Source: Saprospiraceae bacterium (lineage in GTDB: Bacteria > Bacteroidota > Bacteroidia > Chitinophagales > Saprospiraceae). Taken from it: a stretch of 64,000 nt of DNA. A program made the translations under genes and the position numbers. Within the stretch, counting starts at the first letter, position 1. Every line of letters starts with the position of its first letter. Below the pieces are notes generated by a model that was not told the DNA's origin, made no database searches, and saw only the letters and a program-made list of their open reading frames with translations. Shown here one piece after another: positions 1-8,920 of the stretch. The DNA is taken from contig JANQQI010000053.1 of the NCBI GenBank assembly GCA_028285085.1, forward strand, positions 1 through 64,000, written 5' to 3'.

Positions 1-175
1 GGCCATCTTGATTCGTGACCATCACCAATTCATAATCTAATTCCTGAGCGATGCGCGCCAGATTTTGAAACACGCCTGGATAGAACTCCAGTTTTTTTAA
101 ACTATCTACCTGATAATCCGTTGGAGGCTCAATGATGAGGGTGCCGTCGCGGTCTATAAAAAGTACTTTTTTCAT
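1..175 (-). CDS. hisB: HisB N-terminus (histidinol-phosphatase part), partial
   Basis: The first 58 residues of a protein that runs off the left edge of the window. It starts [14 protein letters not shown] and continues with a haloacid-dehalogenase fold. FIDRDGT is the HAD nucleophile motif, and VMVTNQDG near the edge is the second HAD motif. This is the N-terminal histidinol-phosphate phosphatase half expected of bifunctional HisB; the dehydratase half would lie outside the window. The start ATG overlaps the stop of the preceding hisDC gene in an ATGA, so translation is probably coupled. The fragment is clear; whether the full protein is bifunctional cannot be seen. Confidence 0.9.
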   Translation of the reverse strand, partial: MKKVLFIDRDGTLIIEPPTDYQVDSLKKLEFYPGVFQNLARIAQELDYELVMVTNQDG

Positions 176-2580
176 TTTTGCTGAGTTAAAATCGTTGGAT
201 TTGAGGATAATGCTGATGCCTGATATTGGGTTAGTGCTTGTAACAAACGTTTATTTTCAAAGGGGGTACCGACCGTAATACGTAGTCCGCCCTCACATCT
301 TGGCTGCCGAGAACGATCCCGCACGATGAGGCTTCTTTTTAGTAAAAAGCGATACAATTGCTGGGGGCGAGATACACGAACGAGTAAGAAGTTGGTTTGG
401 GAAGGAACGACCTCTTTTACAAAATCAAAAGTGCTCAGCACCTTCGTCAAAAGTTGGCGTTGCTGTAAGGTTTCGCTGCGTTGCTGCTCCATCACGTTTA
501 AACGTTGTAAAGCATCTAATGCCGCCCGTTGACTTAGTTGATTAATATTATAAGGTGGCTTGACCTGATTGAGTACTTTGATCAAAAAAGGATGTGCAAA
601 AGCCATCCCCAAGCGGGCTCCCGCCAATCCCCAAGCCTTGGAAAAGGTTTGTAATACCACTAAATTTTCATAACTATCTAATAGGCGTAAGCAGGTTTGA
701 TCTTCTGCAAAGTCGATATAAGCTTCATCCACAACTACAATTCCGGGAAAATCACGAATGATCCGCTCTAGCGTCTTGGTTGGAATCGTCGTTCCCGTTG
801 GATTATTCGGGTTGCAGAGGAATAAAATTTTAGCCGTTGCACCGCTTAAGCCGACAATACTGTCCACCTCTGGTTGAAATTGTGCATTTAAAGGTACACG
901 CTTGATGCCCACATCCGACGTCATCGCACATACTTGGTACATGCCATAAGTCGGCGGTAAAATCATAATCTCATCCTGACGCGGCTCACAAAACATTCGG
1001 ATAAGCAAGTCGATGGCTTCATCGCTCCCATTTCCCAGGAAAATTTGCTCGGGAGTGACACCTTTAAGTTGGCCTATGGCTGTTTTCAATTCTTTTTGCA
1101 AAGGATCGGGATAACGATTTAAGGTCGACGCATAGGGATTTTCGTTAGCATCAAGAAAGACCTCCGCTGATCCAGTGAATTCGCTACGCGCAGAACGATA
1201 GGGCTGTAAATCCCGGATATTTTCTCGTAGCAGGTAGTTGATTCGAGGTACAATTGGTATCTCAACGATTTCTTTTTGGATGGCTTCGGTACGATCGCTC
1301 GCTAACTGCTCTAGCCGAATCGTTACTGCCTTGGCGTGTCCATCCAAGTCTTCTGCTATTGCCATTTTCTCAACCACCGGTCCGAGTCGTTGTAGTCCCG
1401 CTTCGCTAATTTGTTGATAGGTGATTTTTTTAACAAAACTATCCAAAGAAACGCCGCTGTAGGCGCGGGCAAAACCGTTGGTCGGCAAAGTATGATTGGT
1501 CCCCAAAGCATAGTCCCCAGCCGACTCTGGGGTATAATTGCCCAGGAAAACCGAACCAGCATTGCGAACTTGATTACCAAAAGGCTCTGCATTCCTGATT
1601 GCCAAGATCAAGTGCTCCGGTGCGTAGGCATTGACTAATTCCAAGGCAGCATCTCGTGCGTCTACCACCATCGCTACGCTGTTATCTAAGGCAGCGAGAG
1701 CCAATTTGATCCGGGTTAGTTCCCCTAATTGCAGCTCTAAAGCCGCTTGTACACGCTCCACAAATGCCATAGAAAACGCAACAAGTACCACCTGACTATC
1801 ACTGCCATGCTCCGCTTGTGATAATAAATCCGCCGCTACGAATTCAGGCACGGCAGTATCATCCGCTACCACCATCACTTCAGAAGGACCAGCCGGCATA
1901 TCGATGGCTACGCCTTGACGACTGACAATTTGTTTGGCCGCCGTGACATATTGATTGCCAGGACCAAAGATTTTTTGAACAGCAGGCAGTCCCCCTTTAC
2001 CGTAGGCCATAGCCCCAATAGCTTGCACCCCACCAAGCTTAAAAACTTGACTGATCCCCACCAAACGAGCCGTAAAAAGGATCACCGGGTCTATGGTGCC
2101 ATCCTGTCGTGGCGGGCTACAGAGCACAACCTCTTTGCAGCCGGCCAGTTTTGCGGGAATGCCCAGCATCAGGACTGTAGAAAATAATGGTGCAGTTCCC
2201 CCCGGAATGTACAGGCCTACTTTTTCGATCCCGACACTTCGTCGCCAACAACGCACTCCGGGCATCGTTTCGATGACTTGAGGCATTTCCCTTTGTGCGG
2301 CGTGAAAGCGTTCGATATTTTGAGCAGCTTGCTCGATGGCATTCTTTAGATCAGCGGAGACCAGTTGTTCTGCCGTTTCAAATTCTCCGGCGCTGACTCG
2401 AAAATTTTGGAGTTCCACGCCATCAAACTTTTGGGTAAATTCTACCAAGGCTGGCTCGCCTTGTTGTTGAATACGGTCCAGCATCTGCGTCACCTGTGTT
2501 TCTAGATTTTGGGTATCTAATGTGGGGCGAGCCAGGAGGTCGGGCCAAAGTTGTGGATCAGGTTGATTATAGACTTTCAT
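172..2580 (-). CDS. hisDC: HisD-HisC fusion: histidinol dehydrogenase / histidinol-phosphate aminotransferase
   Basis: One 802-residue reading frame holds two complete histidine-pathway enzymes. Residues 1 to about 430 are histidinol dehydrogenase, which takes histidinol to histidine with two NAD. Zinc and catalytic motifs are present: SQAEHGSD with Q255 and H258, PEHL (E322, H323), [11 protein letters not shown] around D356 and H363, and H415 near the domain end. Residues about 445-795 are a type I PLP aminotransferase: DANENP (477-482), NPNNPTG (590-596), DEAYIDF (618-624) and the PLP lysine K648 in [13 protein letters not shown]. The join is a short linker at about 430-445. The gene lies between hisG and hisB, the usual place for separate hisD and hisC. 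Known families; the fusion itself is the odd feature. Confidence 0.95.
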   Translation of the reverse strand: MKVYNQPDPQLWPDLLARPTLDTQNLETQVTQMLDRIQQQGEPALVEFTQKFDGVELQNFRVSAGEFETAEQLVSADLKNAIEQAAQNIERFHAAQREMPQVIETMPGVRCWRRSVGIEKVGLYIPGGTAPLFSTVLMLGIPAKLAGCKEVVLCSPPRQDGTIDPVILFTARLVGISQVFKLGGVQAIGAMAYGKGGLPAVQKIFGPGNQYVTAAKQIVSRQGVAIDMPAGPSEVMVVADDTAVPEFVAADLLSQAEHGSDSQVVLVAFSMAFVERVQAALELQLGELTRIKLALAALDNSVAMVVDARDAALELVNAYAPEHLILAIRNAEPFGNQVRNAGSVFLGNYTPESAGDYALGTNHTLPTNGFARAYSGVSLDSFVKKITYQQISEAGLQRLGPVVEKMAIAEDLDGHAKAVTIRLEQLASDRTEAIQKEIVEIPIVPRINYLLRENIRDLQPYRSARSEFTGSAEVFLDANENPYASTLNRYPDPLQKELKTAIGQLKGVTPEQIFLGNGSDEAIDLLIRMFCEPRQDEIMILPPTYGMYQVCAMTSDVGIKRVPLNAQFQPEVDSIVGLSGATAKILFLCNPNNPTGTTIPTKTLERIIRDFPGIVVVDEAYIDFAEDQTCLRLLDSYENLVVLQTFSKAWGLAGARLGMAFAHPFLIKVLNQVKPPYNINQLSQRAALDALQRLNVMEQQRSETLQQRQLLTKVLSTFDFVKEVVPSQTNFLLVRVSRPQQLYRFLLKRSLIVRDRSRQPRCEGGLRITVGTPFENKRLLQALTQYQASALSSNPTILTQQK

Positions 2581-2923
2581 AATATTTAGGCTTCAAGATT
2601 GAGCAATGATGTTTTGAGCGCAGAGGAATGGGCTTTGAGGGAGGGACCCACCCACAGCCACCGCCGCCGGCCATTTTCGACCGCAAATGCTTTTAGGCAT
2701 ATCATTCCCAGCCTTTGCCAGAAACATATTATGACAAGAGGATCAAAACAGCTGATTCTAGAATATTCTCTACTATCTATAGATTCCGTTTTCCTAAAAT
2801 TCCATAAATTCATATCAAAATATTTTTAAATCGATGATTTAACATCTTGGGTATCAGCAAGAAAAATTTTAAAAAAAGTTGGTCGCTTGAAATAAAAAAG
2901 CACCCATTTAATCGAAATATCAC
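2581..2923. other. 343-bp gap inside the his operon
   Basis: AT-rich spacer between the hisG stop and the hisDC start on the minus strand. It holds a short GC-rich patch at about 2635-2685. Short frames exist on both strands but none has family-like composition. No terminator with a U-tract and no TAnnTTTG promoter was recognised, so read-through from hisG into hisDC is assumed. Confidence 0.4.
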
Positions 2924-3784
2924 CTACAGAATCATCTTTTCGATCGGTACGACCAGAATACCTTCGGCCCCTTGCTGACGTAGTTGGTCAATAATTTCCC
3001 AGAACCGTTCTTCCTGTACAACAGAATGAACCGCACACCATCCTTCCTCAGCTAGAGGCACAACCGTAGGGCTACGCATACCGGGTAAAATGGCACTAAT
3101 CGCCGATACGGCTTCTCGGGGAGCATTAAGGATGATGTATTTGCTGTATTTCGAGCGATTAACTGCATCAATGCGAAATAGCAACTGATCCAAAGTCGCT
3201 TGCTTTTCTGTATTTAGGCTTGTATTCGTGATAAGTACTGCCTCGGATTTCATGACCACTTCAACTTCTTTCAATCCATTACTAAAAAGGGTACTACCAG
3301 AGCTCACGATATCACATACCGCATCGGCCAGTCCAATACTCGGTGCAATTTCCACCGAGCCACTGATGTTATGAATCTCTGCTTCTACCCCCTGAGCGGT
3401 AAGAAAATCACCCAAAATGGTTGGATAGGAAGTGGCGATTTTTTTTGCTTGAAATTGCTGCGGGCCGGTGTAGTTTTCAGATTTAGGAATAGCCAAGGAC
3501 AGACGACAGCGAGCAAAGCCTAGTTTCTGACGAACCGTCACTTTCTTCTGCTTTTCCAGCACTACATTTTCACCCAAAATCCCCAGATCGGCAATGCCGT
3601 CTTCTACGTACTGCGGAATATCATCATCCCGGAGATACAGCACTTCAAGGGGAAAATTAGTAGCGGGGGCCAATAAGCGGTTTTTACCATTTTGTAAACG
3701 AATGCCACATTCGCGCAACAGCGCTTTTGAATCATCGCTGAGTCGCCCGGATTTTTGGATAGCAATTTTTAGTTTATCAGACAT
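2924..3784 (-). CDS. hisG: ATP phosphoribosyltransferase, long form (HisG)
   Basis: 286 residues. HisG catalyses the first step of histidine synthesis, joining ATP and PRPP. It starts MSDKLKIAIQKSGRLSDDS, typical of HisG. The PRPP-binding and catalytic core is visible, with DLGILGENVV and the SGSTLFSNGLKEVE region. The length and the tail MRSPTVVPLAEEGW...GAEGILVVPIEKMIL correspond to the C-terminal regulatory ACT-like domain of the long, feedback-inhibited form, so a HisZ partner is not needed. It is the first structural gene after two His leader peptides and two terminators, so its expression is probably set by attenuation in response to charged tRNA-His. Confidence 0.96.
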   Translation of the reverse strand: MSDKLKIAIQKSGRLSDDSKALLRECGIRLQNGKNRLLAPATNFPLEVLYLRDDDIPQYVEDGIADLGILGENVVLEKQKKVTVRQKLGFARCRLSLAIPKSENYTGPQQFQAKKIATSYPTILGDFLTAQGVEAEIHNISGSVEIAPSIGLADAVCDIVSSGSTLFSNGLKEVEVVMKSEAVLITNTSLNTEKQATLDQLLFRIDAVNRSKYSKYIILNAPREAVSAISAILPGMRSPTVVPLAEEGWCAVHSVVQEERFWEIIDQLRQQGAEGILVVPIEKMIL

Positions 3785-3824
3785 CTTATTTATTTTTTTA
3801 AAATCTGCTGATTATCAGTCCATT

Positions 3825-3860
3825 AATAAAAAAGACCCATCGCGCGAACGACGGGTCTTT
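3825..3860 (-). terminator. His attenuator terminator 2 (hisG-proximal)
   Basis: On the minus-strand RNA an arm at 3860-3849 pairs with 3842-3831 around a six-base loop. This gives 12 base pairs including one G-U, with AAAGACCC/GGGTCTTT at the base, followed by a run of U at 3833-3828. It lies between the second His leader peptide and hisG, 47 bases before the hisG start, so it acts as an attenuator and not as an operon end. Confidence 0.85.
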
Positions 3861-3887
3861 AGTTTTTTACATACCATAATTACCTCA

Positions 3888-3947
3888 TCATTCACACCTA
3901 TGGTGTAAGCAGTGATGATGATGGATATGGATGTGAGTATTATTCAT
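3888..3947 (-). CDS. hisL: His leader peptide 2
   Basis: A 19-codon frame encodes MNNTHIHIHHHHCLHHRCE followed by TGA. Eight of 19 residues are histidine, with four consecutive His codons. It lies 27 bases before terminator 2 and directly upstream of hisG. This is the expected layout of an attenuation leader, where ribosome stalling at His codons reports low charged tRNA-His. A hairpin ACACC/GGTGT lies at its 3' end, and CATCAT in the His codons can pair with ATGATG near the stop. I did not find an equally clear antiterminator for this unit. Confidence 0.85.
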   Translation of the reverse strand: MNNTHIHIHHHHCLHHRCE

Positions 3948-4007
3948 TCTTATTCAATAAAATCTTTGAGGAGTCTAACAGTAATTCTTTAAAATAGTTT
4001 TGAGCAT

Positions 4008-4042
4008 AAAAAAAGGCTTCGTCACAAATGACGAAGCCTTTT
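4008..4042 (-). terminator. His attenuator terminator 1 (promoter-proximal)
   Basis: A perfect 14-base-pair hairpin: 4042-4029 pairs with 4024-4011 around the loop TTTG, and the RNA continues into a U-tract. It follows the first His leader peptide. An alternative pairing is visible: GCTTCG (4084-4079) with CGAAGC (4021-4016), and CAAATGA (4078-4072) with TCATTTG (4031-4025). This would break the terminator and so is a candidate antiterminator. Confidence 0.87.
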
Positions 4043-4071
4043 CCGGTATTCTGTTCAGTACCATGCCATCA

Positions 4072-4128
4072 TCATTTGCGAAGCGACGCAACGGTATGAT
4101 GATGCTGATGTACGAGGATTAAAATCAT
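4072..4128 (-). CDS. hisL: His leader peptide 1
   Basis: An 18-codon frame encodes MILILVHQHHHTVASLRK followed by TGA, with four histidines clustered at codons 7-11. It starts about 32 bases after a good promoter -7 element and ends 30 bases before a perfect terminator hairpin. His codons at 4104-4096 (CATCATCAT) can pair with ATGATGATG at 4075-4067, extended by TTGCG/CGCAA. This pause hairpin is mutually exclusive with the antiterminator pairing. A ribosome stalled at the His codons would free 4084-4072 for antitermination; one reaching the stop would cover it. Confidence 0.85.
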   Translation of the reverse strand: MILILVHQHHHTVASLRK

Positions 4129-4159
4129 ATTGTAGTGGTCATCTAATTTTCCGGTGACA

Positions 4160-4192
4160 CAAATATATTGGAATTTGCCAGAGAAAAACAAA
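4160..4192 (-). promoter_or_regulatory. his operon promoter
   Basis: Minus-strand TATATTTG at 4167-4160 matches the Bacteroidota -7 consensus TAnnTTTG exactly. TTTG at 4192-4189 fits the -33 element with 21 bases between, slightly longer than the usual 19-20. The predicted start of transcription, near 4153, precedes leader peptide 1 at 4128. Confidence 0.75.
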
Positions 4193-4224
4193 TCGACCTC
4201 TTAATTTTTTATAAAATTTTCTCC

Positions 4225-4251
4225 ACAATCTCAGATTGTCAAAATTTTGAC
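4225..4251. repeat. Two adjoining inverted repeats upstream of the his promoter
   Basis: ACAATC-TCA-GATTGT (4225-4239) abuts the perfect palindrome GTCAAAATTTTGAC (4238-4251), just after the stop region of the oxygenase gene. They may form a weak terminator for that gene or an operator for his. Neither role can be decided from the sequence. Confidence 0.4.
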
Positions 4252-4255
4252 ATTG

Positions 4256-5287
4256 CTAAGATGATTCTGATTCACTACGGATGCCTTGTACAAATTGAGC
4301 ACCAAAAGTGGCCGGAAAGTGTTCCACTCCGGGGAAGCCAAGCCTTATATCACGGCCATTGTACGGTATATACGCTGTTCCAAAGAGATAATCCCAAATC
4401 GCTAAAGACAATCCAAAGTTTACCCCATAACGGTGCGAATCGGGCAGATCATGGGCATGATGCCAGATATGCATCTCAGGGCTGTTAAACAAAAACTTCA
4501 TCGCCGGGCCAAGTACAAAGGCACCAATTCCGGCTCCGCCGATGATCGTCAGCAGCTGGATTAGCAAGGTTGGTTCTTCCAATAAATCGATATCAGCAGT
4601 GCCCGTTGCCACCACAAGCCCCAGCAATGCTCCAAGTACCGCCCCTTTTACTTTACCGGAGACGGTAATATTCGAGTGATTGAAATGGCCCACTGCGAGG
4701 GTGAAGATATGAATGATGAAAAAGTCATACAGTCCAATCCCGAGCAAAGCCAGTGGGATATATTCCAGACTTCGGTAAACGACATTTTCCATCCAGTGAT
4801 AACGCAAATGGGCCGCAAAGCCCATCTGTTCGACAGAATGGTGAACTTTATGAAATCGCCACAACCATTCGACTCGATGCAGCAAACGATGGACCCACCA
4901 TTGTACAAAATCTCTCACCACAAAGCCAATCAACAATATAGCCCAGAGTGGAAATTGTCGGAGTGGATTTGCCGCTTGCATATCCCAGCCAGTGAGTGCA
5001 ATAATGCCATCGTTGAATAAATTGACGACAACATCAGAAGCCGCGTTATAAATGATAAGGGAAAACAGAAAGAAGTTGAAAAACATGTAAAACACATCCA
5101 ACCAGAAATCCTTACGAAAAACAGCTTGCTGTTTTCGCCAAGGAGCCAGGATCTCCAGTCCAAAAAAGAATAGAGAGACCAGAATCAACCAGTAAAAGTA
5201 GTTGTGCCAGGAGGGATGCGTAATTTCATACCACAGATAATTGGCGTAGTTAATATACCCTTCATAAAAAACCTTGATGTACTCCAT
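4256..5287 (-). CDS. Sterol desaturase / fatty-acid hydroxylase family membrane protein
   Basis: 343 residues with several hydrophobic segments and the di-iron histidine clusters of the family: HRLLH (133-137), HKVHH (146-150), HFNH (201-204) and HIWHHAH (273-279). Members hydroxylate or desaturate sterols, lipids or carotenoids in the membrane using oxygen; the substrate here cannot be read. An apparent insertion of about 50 hydrophobic, glycine-rich residues (211-260, GAVLGALLGLVV and IIGGAGIGAFVLG) separates the third and last His clusters, which are usually close together. Upstream of and co-directional with the his operon, but that operon has its own promoter. Confidence 0.85.
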   Translation of the reverse strand: MEYIKVFYEGYINYANYLWYEITHPSWHNYFYWLILVSLFFFGLEILAPWRKQQAVFRKDFWLDVFYMFFNFFLFSLIIYNAASDVVVNLFNDGIIALTGWDMQAANPLRQFPLWAILLIGFVVRDFVQWWVHRLLHRVEWLWRFHKVHHSVEQMGFAAHLRYHWMENVVYRSLEYIPLALLGIGLYDFFIIHIFTLAVGHFNHSNITVSGKVKGAVLGALLGLVVATGTADIDLLEEPTLLIQLLTIIGGAGIGAFVLGPAMKFLFNSPEMHIWHHAHDLPDSHRYGVNFGLSLAIWDYLFGTAYIPYNGRDIRLGFPGVEHFPATFGAQFVQGIRSESESS

Positions 5288-5373
5288 ATCCAGTGAATCA
5301 CAATTTGAAATCTAAAAATCAAATTCTTTAGGGTATTAAAATATCAGAAGCCAAAGATACAGCGCTCAGTTCA

Positions 5374-6219
5374 TTAAAACCGATAAAGCATCGCCAAACC
5401 GTAGCCTTCAGGGATAGAAGACAATCCGAGTCGATTCTTTTTGTTTTTATTCTTATGAAAATGAGGCATTAAAATGCCCACAGCGCCACCGATGATCGTC
5501 CCTGCAATGGTATCCGTCGGAAAATGATTCAGACTTTTGACCCGAAATAAACCAACAAAAGCCGGAGGAACAGCCGCCGCCGTGTAAATCAACCACTTTT
5601 TGGCGCCAAGCTCCGGGTGGAAATCACAATAGACCTTGGCCATAAAAAAAGACGCAGTCGCAGTAGTGGAGACATGCCCACTGAAAAAGGAATTACGCTT
5701 ACGACCGAAGCGGCGATCCTCCAAAGTCAATTCCTCGTAGTAGGTGGAAGGTCGATAACGCTCGTTGAAAGTCGGCCCCAAAGGACTCCAGCTGTACATA
5801 TTGGCAGCAATCGCTTGCGTTTCAAAATAGAGCAAACTGATATCTTTCCATTCTTTGCCGATTTCCTTGTCAAAAAACAGAACGGCCGGCAGCGCAAAAC
5901 TAGCGTACAAACCAATATCCGATAAGATTTTTGCTTGATCCACAAAATCAAGGGATTGGCGGAGCGCCACCCGGTCAAATCGATTCACATCCTCGTCACG
6001 CAGCGCTAATACCTTCTCCGCCGGGATGGAATCTTTGCTCAAGATTCGGTTAAGGCCAATGTAGTTCGTAATGGTCCCCACCACGCCAATACTTCCACTG
6101 ACGTAGCGGTTGACATTGTACATGGGACTTTCTAGATCCTGAGCCTGTAATCCAACGACCAAGCATAAACAAAGACCAAGAAATGATACTTTCTTGCTAA
6201 AAAAAGATACTATCCGCAT
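5374..6219 (-). CDS. PAP2-family phosphatase with signal peptide
   Basis: 281 residues with an N-terminal signal peptide (hydrophobic 11-24, then AQ). The three phosphatidic-acid-phosphatase motifs are visible: RYRP at 154-157, the SGHVS block with catalytic H182, and R226...H232xxxD236 in RVKSLNHFPTD. Hydrophobic segments lie between them. Such enzymes dephosphorylate lipid phosphates such as undecaprenyl-PP or phosphatidic acid at the membrane or in the periplasm. Substrate unknown. Divergent from the GntP permease gene. Confidence 0.88.
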   Translation of the reverse strand: MRIVSFFSKKVSFLGLCLCLVVGLQAQDLESPMYNVNRYVSGSIGVVGTITNYIGLNRILSKDSIPAEKVLALRDEDVNRFDRVALRQSLDFVDQAKILSDIGLYASFALPAVLFFDKEIGKEWKDISLLYFETQAIAANMYSWSPLGPTFNERYRPSTYYEELTLEDRRFGRKRNSFFSGHVSTTATASFFMAKVYCDFHPELGAKKWLIYTAAAVPPAFVGLFRVKSLNHFPTDTIAGTIIGGAVGILMPHFHKNKNKKNRLGLSSIPEGYGLAMLYRF

Positions 6220-6345
6220 TTTCGCTCTTTTTGATGATTCGCAAAATAAGACTAATTATGACAAATGGTATATATTTAGTTGAAGTCACATTTGGTGGAA
6301 ACAATCCCGTTGGTGATATCCAATAGCTTTTAAAACAAAACGACA

Positions 6346-7665
6346 ATGCCACTGCTAATCATTCTGGGCGGTATCGCCCTGCTATTAAGCCTCATCTTAG
6401 TCTTTCGCTTTCACGCTTTTATTGCTCTGATTTTAGTTGCCCTGGCGGTGGGGATTTCACTGGGGATGCCGCTTCCAAGTGTCATCAAAGCGATCCAAAA
6501 CGGTGTAGGTGGTACCCTGGGAGGCATTGCGTTGATTTTAGGTTTTGGGGCTATGCTCGGCGCCGTCATCGCTGAAAGTGGAGCGGCGCAACGCATCACA
6601 GATTACCTGGTTGACCTTTTCGGGCCGCGATGGATTCAACCGGCGCTCATGCTGACGGGCTTCATCATTGGTATTCCCATGTTTTATACCGTGGCTTTCA
6701 TCATGCTGATCCCGATCATCTTTAGTATTGCCATTCGAACCAAACTCCCCTTACTATACGTCGCAATTCCAATGATATCCGCTTTGAGTGTGACACACGG
6801 CTTTCTGCCTCCTCACCCAGCACCAACAGCCATCGCAGAGTTATACGGCGCGGATTTGAACCTCACCCTGATTTATGGTCTCTACTTAGCTGTTCCAACG
6901 ATCTTAATCGCTGGTTGGTGGTTTGGTAGCACCTTACGACGATTTGAAACGCCTGCTCCCCCTGAGTTGTTTAAAAATGAGCGTTTGCCAGAAGACCAAC
7001 TCCCGGCTTTTGGCATGAGTATTTTTGTTGCGCTGCTACCCGTTTTGCTCATGGCGCTTGGCGCTTACGCTAAATTTCAATTCCCCGAAGGTAGCACCGC
7101 CTACAATGTTTTGGTTTTCATCGGAAATAGCAACATGGCCTTGCTCATCGCAGTACTTGCCGGCGTTTATCTACTGGCATTACGCAACGGCCGGCAGATG
7201 AAGGACGTCATGCAATCTCTCGGCGATGCAGTCAAGCCTATTGCGATTATCATGCTCATCATCGCAGCGGGTGGCGCGTTCAAGCAAGTTTTGGTGGATA
7301 GTGATGCTAAGGAATACATTCAGCAAGTCTCCGGTAGTTGGAATATTTCGCCGATCTTCCTGGCTTGGTTGATTGCAGCACTGCTTCGTGTTTCTTTGGG
7401 ATCAGCTACAGTGGCCGCCATGACGGCCGGAGGTATCGTAGCCGCTACACTTGGAGGTAACGAAGCCGTGCGGCCTGAAATCTTGGTTCTGGCCACTGGA
7501 GCGGGTAGCCTTACCGCCTCTCACGTCAACGATACAGGTTTTTGGTTATTTAAAGAGTATTTTAATTTAAGTATCGTCCAAACGCTAAAGACCTGGACGG
7601 TTATGGAAACAATTGTTTCAATTGGTGGATTAATTGGCTGTTTCATCTTAGATGCCATCTTGTAG
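6346..7665 (+). CDS. GntP-family organic acid:H+ symporter
   Basis: 439 residues, almost wholly hydrophobic, with about 12-14 membrane segments. Typical GntP features include the GVGGTLGGIALILGFGAMLG stretch (residues about 52-71), VTHGFLPPHPAPTAIA (about 148-163) and a C-terminal GAGSLTASHVNDTGFW block. The family imports gluconate or related sugar acids with protons. No kinase or dehydratase gene lies beside it, so the substrate is unknown. A single-gene unit, divergent from the PAP2 gene. Confidence 0.9.
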   Translation: MPLLIILGGIALLLSLILVFRFHAFIALILVALAVGISLGMPLPSVIKAIQNGVGGTLGGIALILGFGAMLGAVIAESGAAQRITDYLVDLFGPRWIQPALMLTGFIIGIPMFYTVAFIMLIPIIFSIAIRTKLPLLYVAIPMISALSVTHGFLPPHPAPTAIAELYGADLNLTLIYGLYLAVPTILIAGWWFGSTLRRFETPAPPELFKNERLPEDQLPAFGMSIFVALLPVLLMALGAYAKFQFPEGSTAYNVLVFIGNSNMALLIAVLAGVYLLALRNGRQMKDVMQSLGDAVKPIAIIMLIIAAGGAFKQVLVDSDAKEYIQQVSGSWNISPIFLAWLIAALLRVSLGSATVAAMTAGGIVAATLGGNEAVRPEILVLATGAGSLTASHVNDTGFWLFKEYFNLSIVQTLKTWTVMETIVSIGGLIGCFILDAIL

Positions 7666-7862
7666 AAAAGACAACTTTTCGTCTAAATACACTATCTGAC
7701 CGGTATTCGTTGATCGCCTTTACTCGGTATTAATTTTTTTGTGATCTTTGTGTGGTGCTATTGGCTTCATCTAAGCTACAAAGTATCCTCTTCGGCGCCG
7801 ATTGATGGCGTGAACCGTCTCACCTTTTACCATTTTTAAACCACAAACCAATATACCGATCC

Positions 7863-8342
7863 ATGGCATTAGAAGATGTAAAAATACAACAGTCCGTCGC
7901 CATACTCATTGACGGTAATAATATTGAAATGAGCCTGACCAAGTTGACAAAAAAGAAAAATGCGGTGCTTAATTTCGACATTATCATTGCTAAAATACTA
8001 GATAACCGGGCGCTAAACCGCTTGATATACTTCCGGGAAGGGGTCAGCATTTCCGAAAAACTAGCCGACCGGCTGCATCGCCATTTTCACGGCTCGGTCG
8101 TCCCCTGTCACAAATCCGCAGACATTCCATTAACGATCTTTGCGACACAAATTGCCGAGAAAGTGGACACCATTATTATTATGTCCGGTGATTCGGATTA
8201 CGTCGAATTGGTACGGCACCTCAAATCCCGTGGGGTGCGCGTGGAGATAGCAGCCGTCGAAAGTACCACGGCCGCGATCCTGAAAGAAGAAGCTGATTAT
8301 TTTCGAGCCGTCACCAAGGAAGATGCCTTTATTTTGAAATAA
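7863..8342 (+). CDS. NYN-domain protein (LabA/PIN-like)
   Basis: 159 residues covering one NYN domain of the PIN-like nuclease superfamily. ILIDGNN (14-20) supplies the first acidic residue. D101 and the MSGDSDY block (106-112, D109 and D111) supply the others, and the family tail VRHLKSRGVRVEI follows. NYN proteins are metal-dependent ribonucleases or RNA-processing factors. The domain fills the whole protein with no extra modules. Family assignment is firm; RNA target and biological role are unknown. Confidence 0.87.
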   Translation: MALEDVKIQQSVAILIDGNNIEMSLTKLTKKKNAVLNFDIIIAKILDNRALNRLIYFREGVSISEKLADRLHRHFHGSVVPCHKSADIPLTIFATQIAEKVDTIIIMSGDSDYVELVRHLKSRGVRVEIAAVESTTAAILKEEADYFRAVTKEDAFILK

Positions 8343-8920
8343 GACGAGGGGATAAAAAAGATGGTATCGAAGCCATCGGGCCTCAACACCATCAGGTCAT
8401 GTTAAGGTTAAAGTAATCTTGTTGTTTGTGTTAATTATTTTGGACATAGCAGAGAACTCCTGCTAGAGCGTATCCTGCTGTAGTAAAATTTCCGTCCAAA
8501 AAATGAATGAGAGCGGAAATGTGGATTACCATTTTTTTAACCAATAACATGACCACTTACCACTAGGATAAGTCGTTTTTACTTTTTTTAGGGCTACTAC
8601 AGGATACCTTCGTAAGTTCCGGGTTAGAGACTTCAGCTCTTTTGGACTTTGTAAATGCGGTTCATGATGAGATAATGTCATCTTTAAAAGAATAGAACAT
8701 CTCGAAACATCGACCAGCAGCTTACAAGTTTTTGAATTAGCAACAGTGGCTAAAATTCCCCTGTAACAAGCACAGGGGAATTTGAATTAAACATAAAAAC
8801 TACTTCTAAAATGTTATCGTCAAATATAGGGGATCACCTAAGATAAGGGGGTGCAAAAACTGGACATGACCTAACGCTAGTTAGACATTCCGGGGCTTTT
8901 GTCCATAATTCATTAAAGGA
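8343..8920. other. 578-bp gene-free stretch with a strong hairpin
   Basis: Lies between the NYN gene and the 3' end of the first hybrid sensor gene, which converge on it. The only clear structure is a perfect 12-bp hairpin, 8753-8764 with 8772-8783 (AAATTCCCCTGT and its complement, seven-base loop). It may be a two-way terminator, but neither side has a proper U-tract. No coding frame with family-like composition was found. Confidence 0.5.

Noticed and set aside
2586-2813. 75-codon minus-strand frame ending 5 bp before hisDC
   Set aside because: Position is suggestive but the protein has no family resemblance or signal, and it overlaps an opposite frame of equal length; treated as chance.
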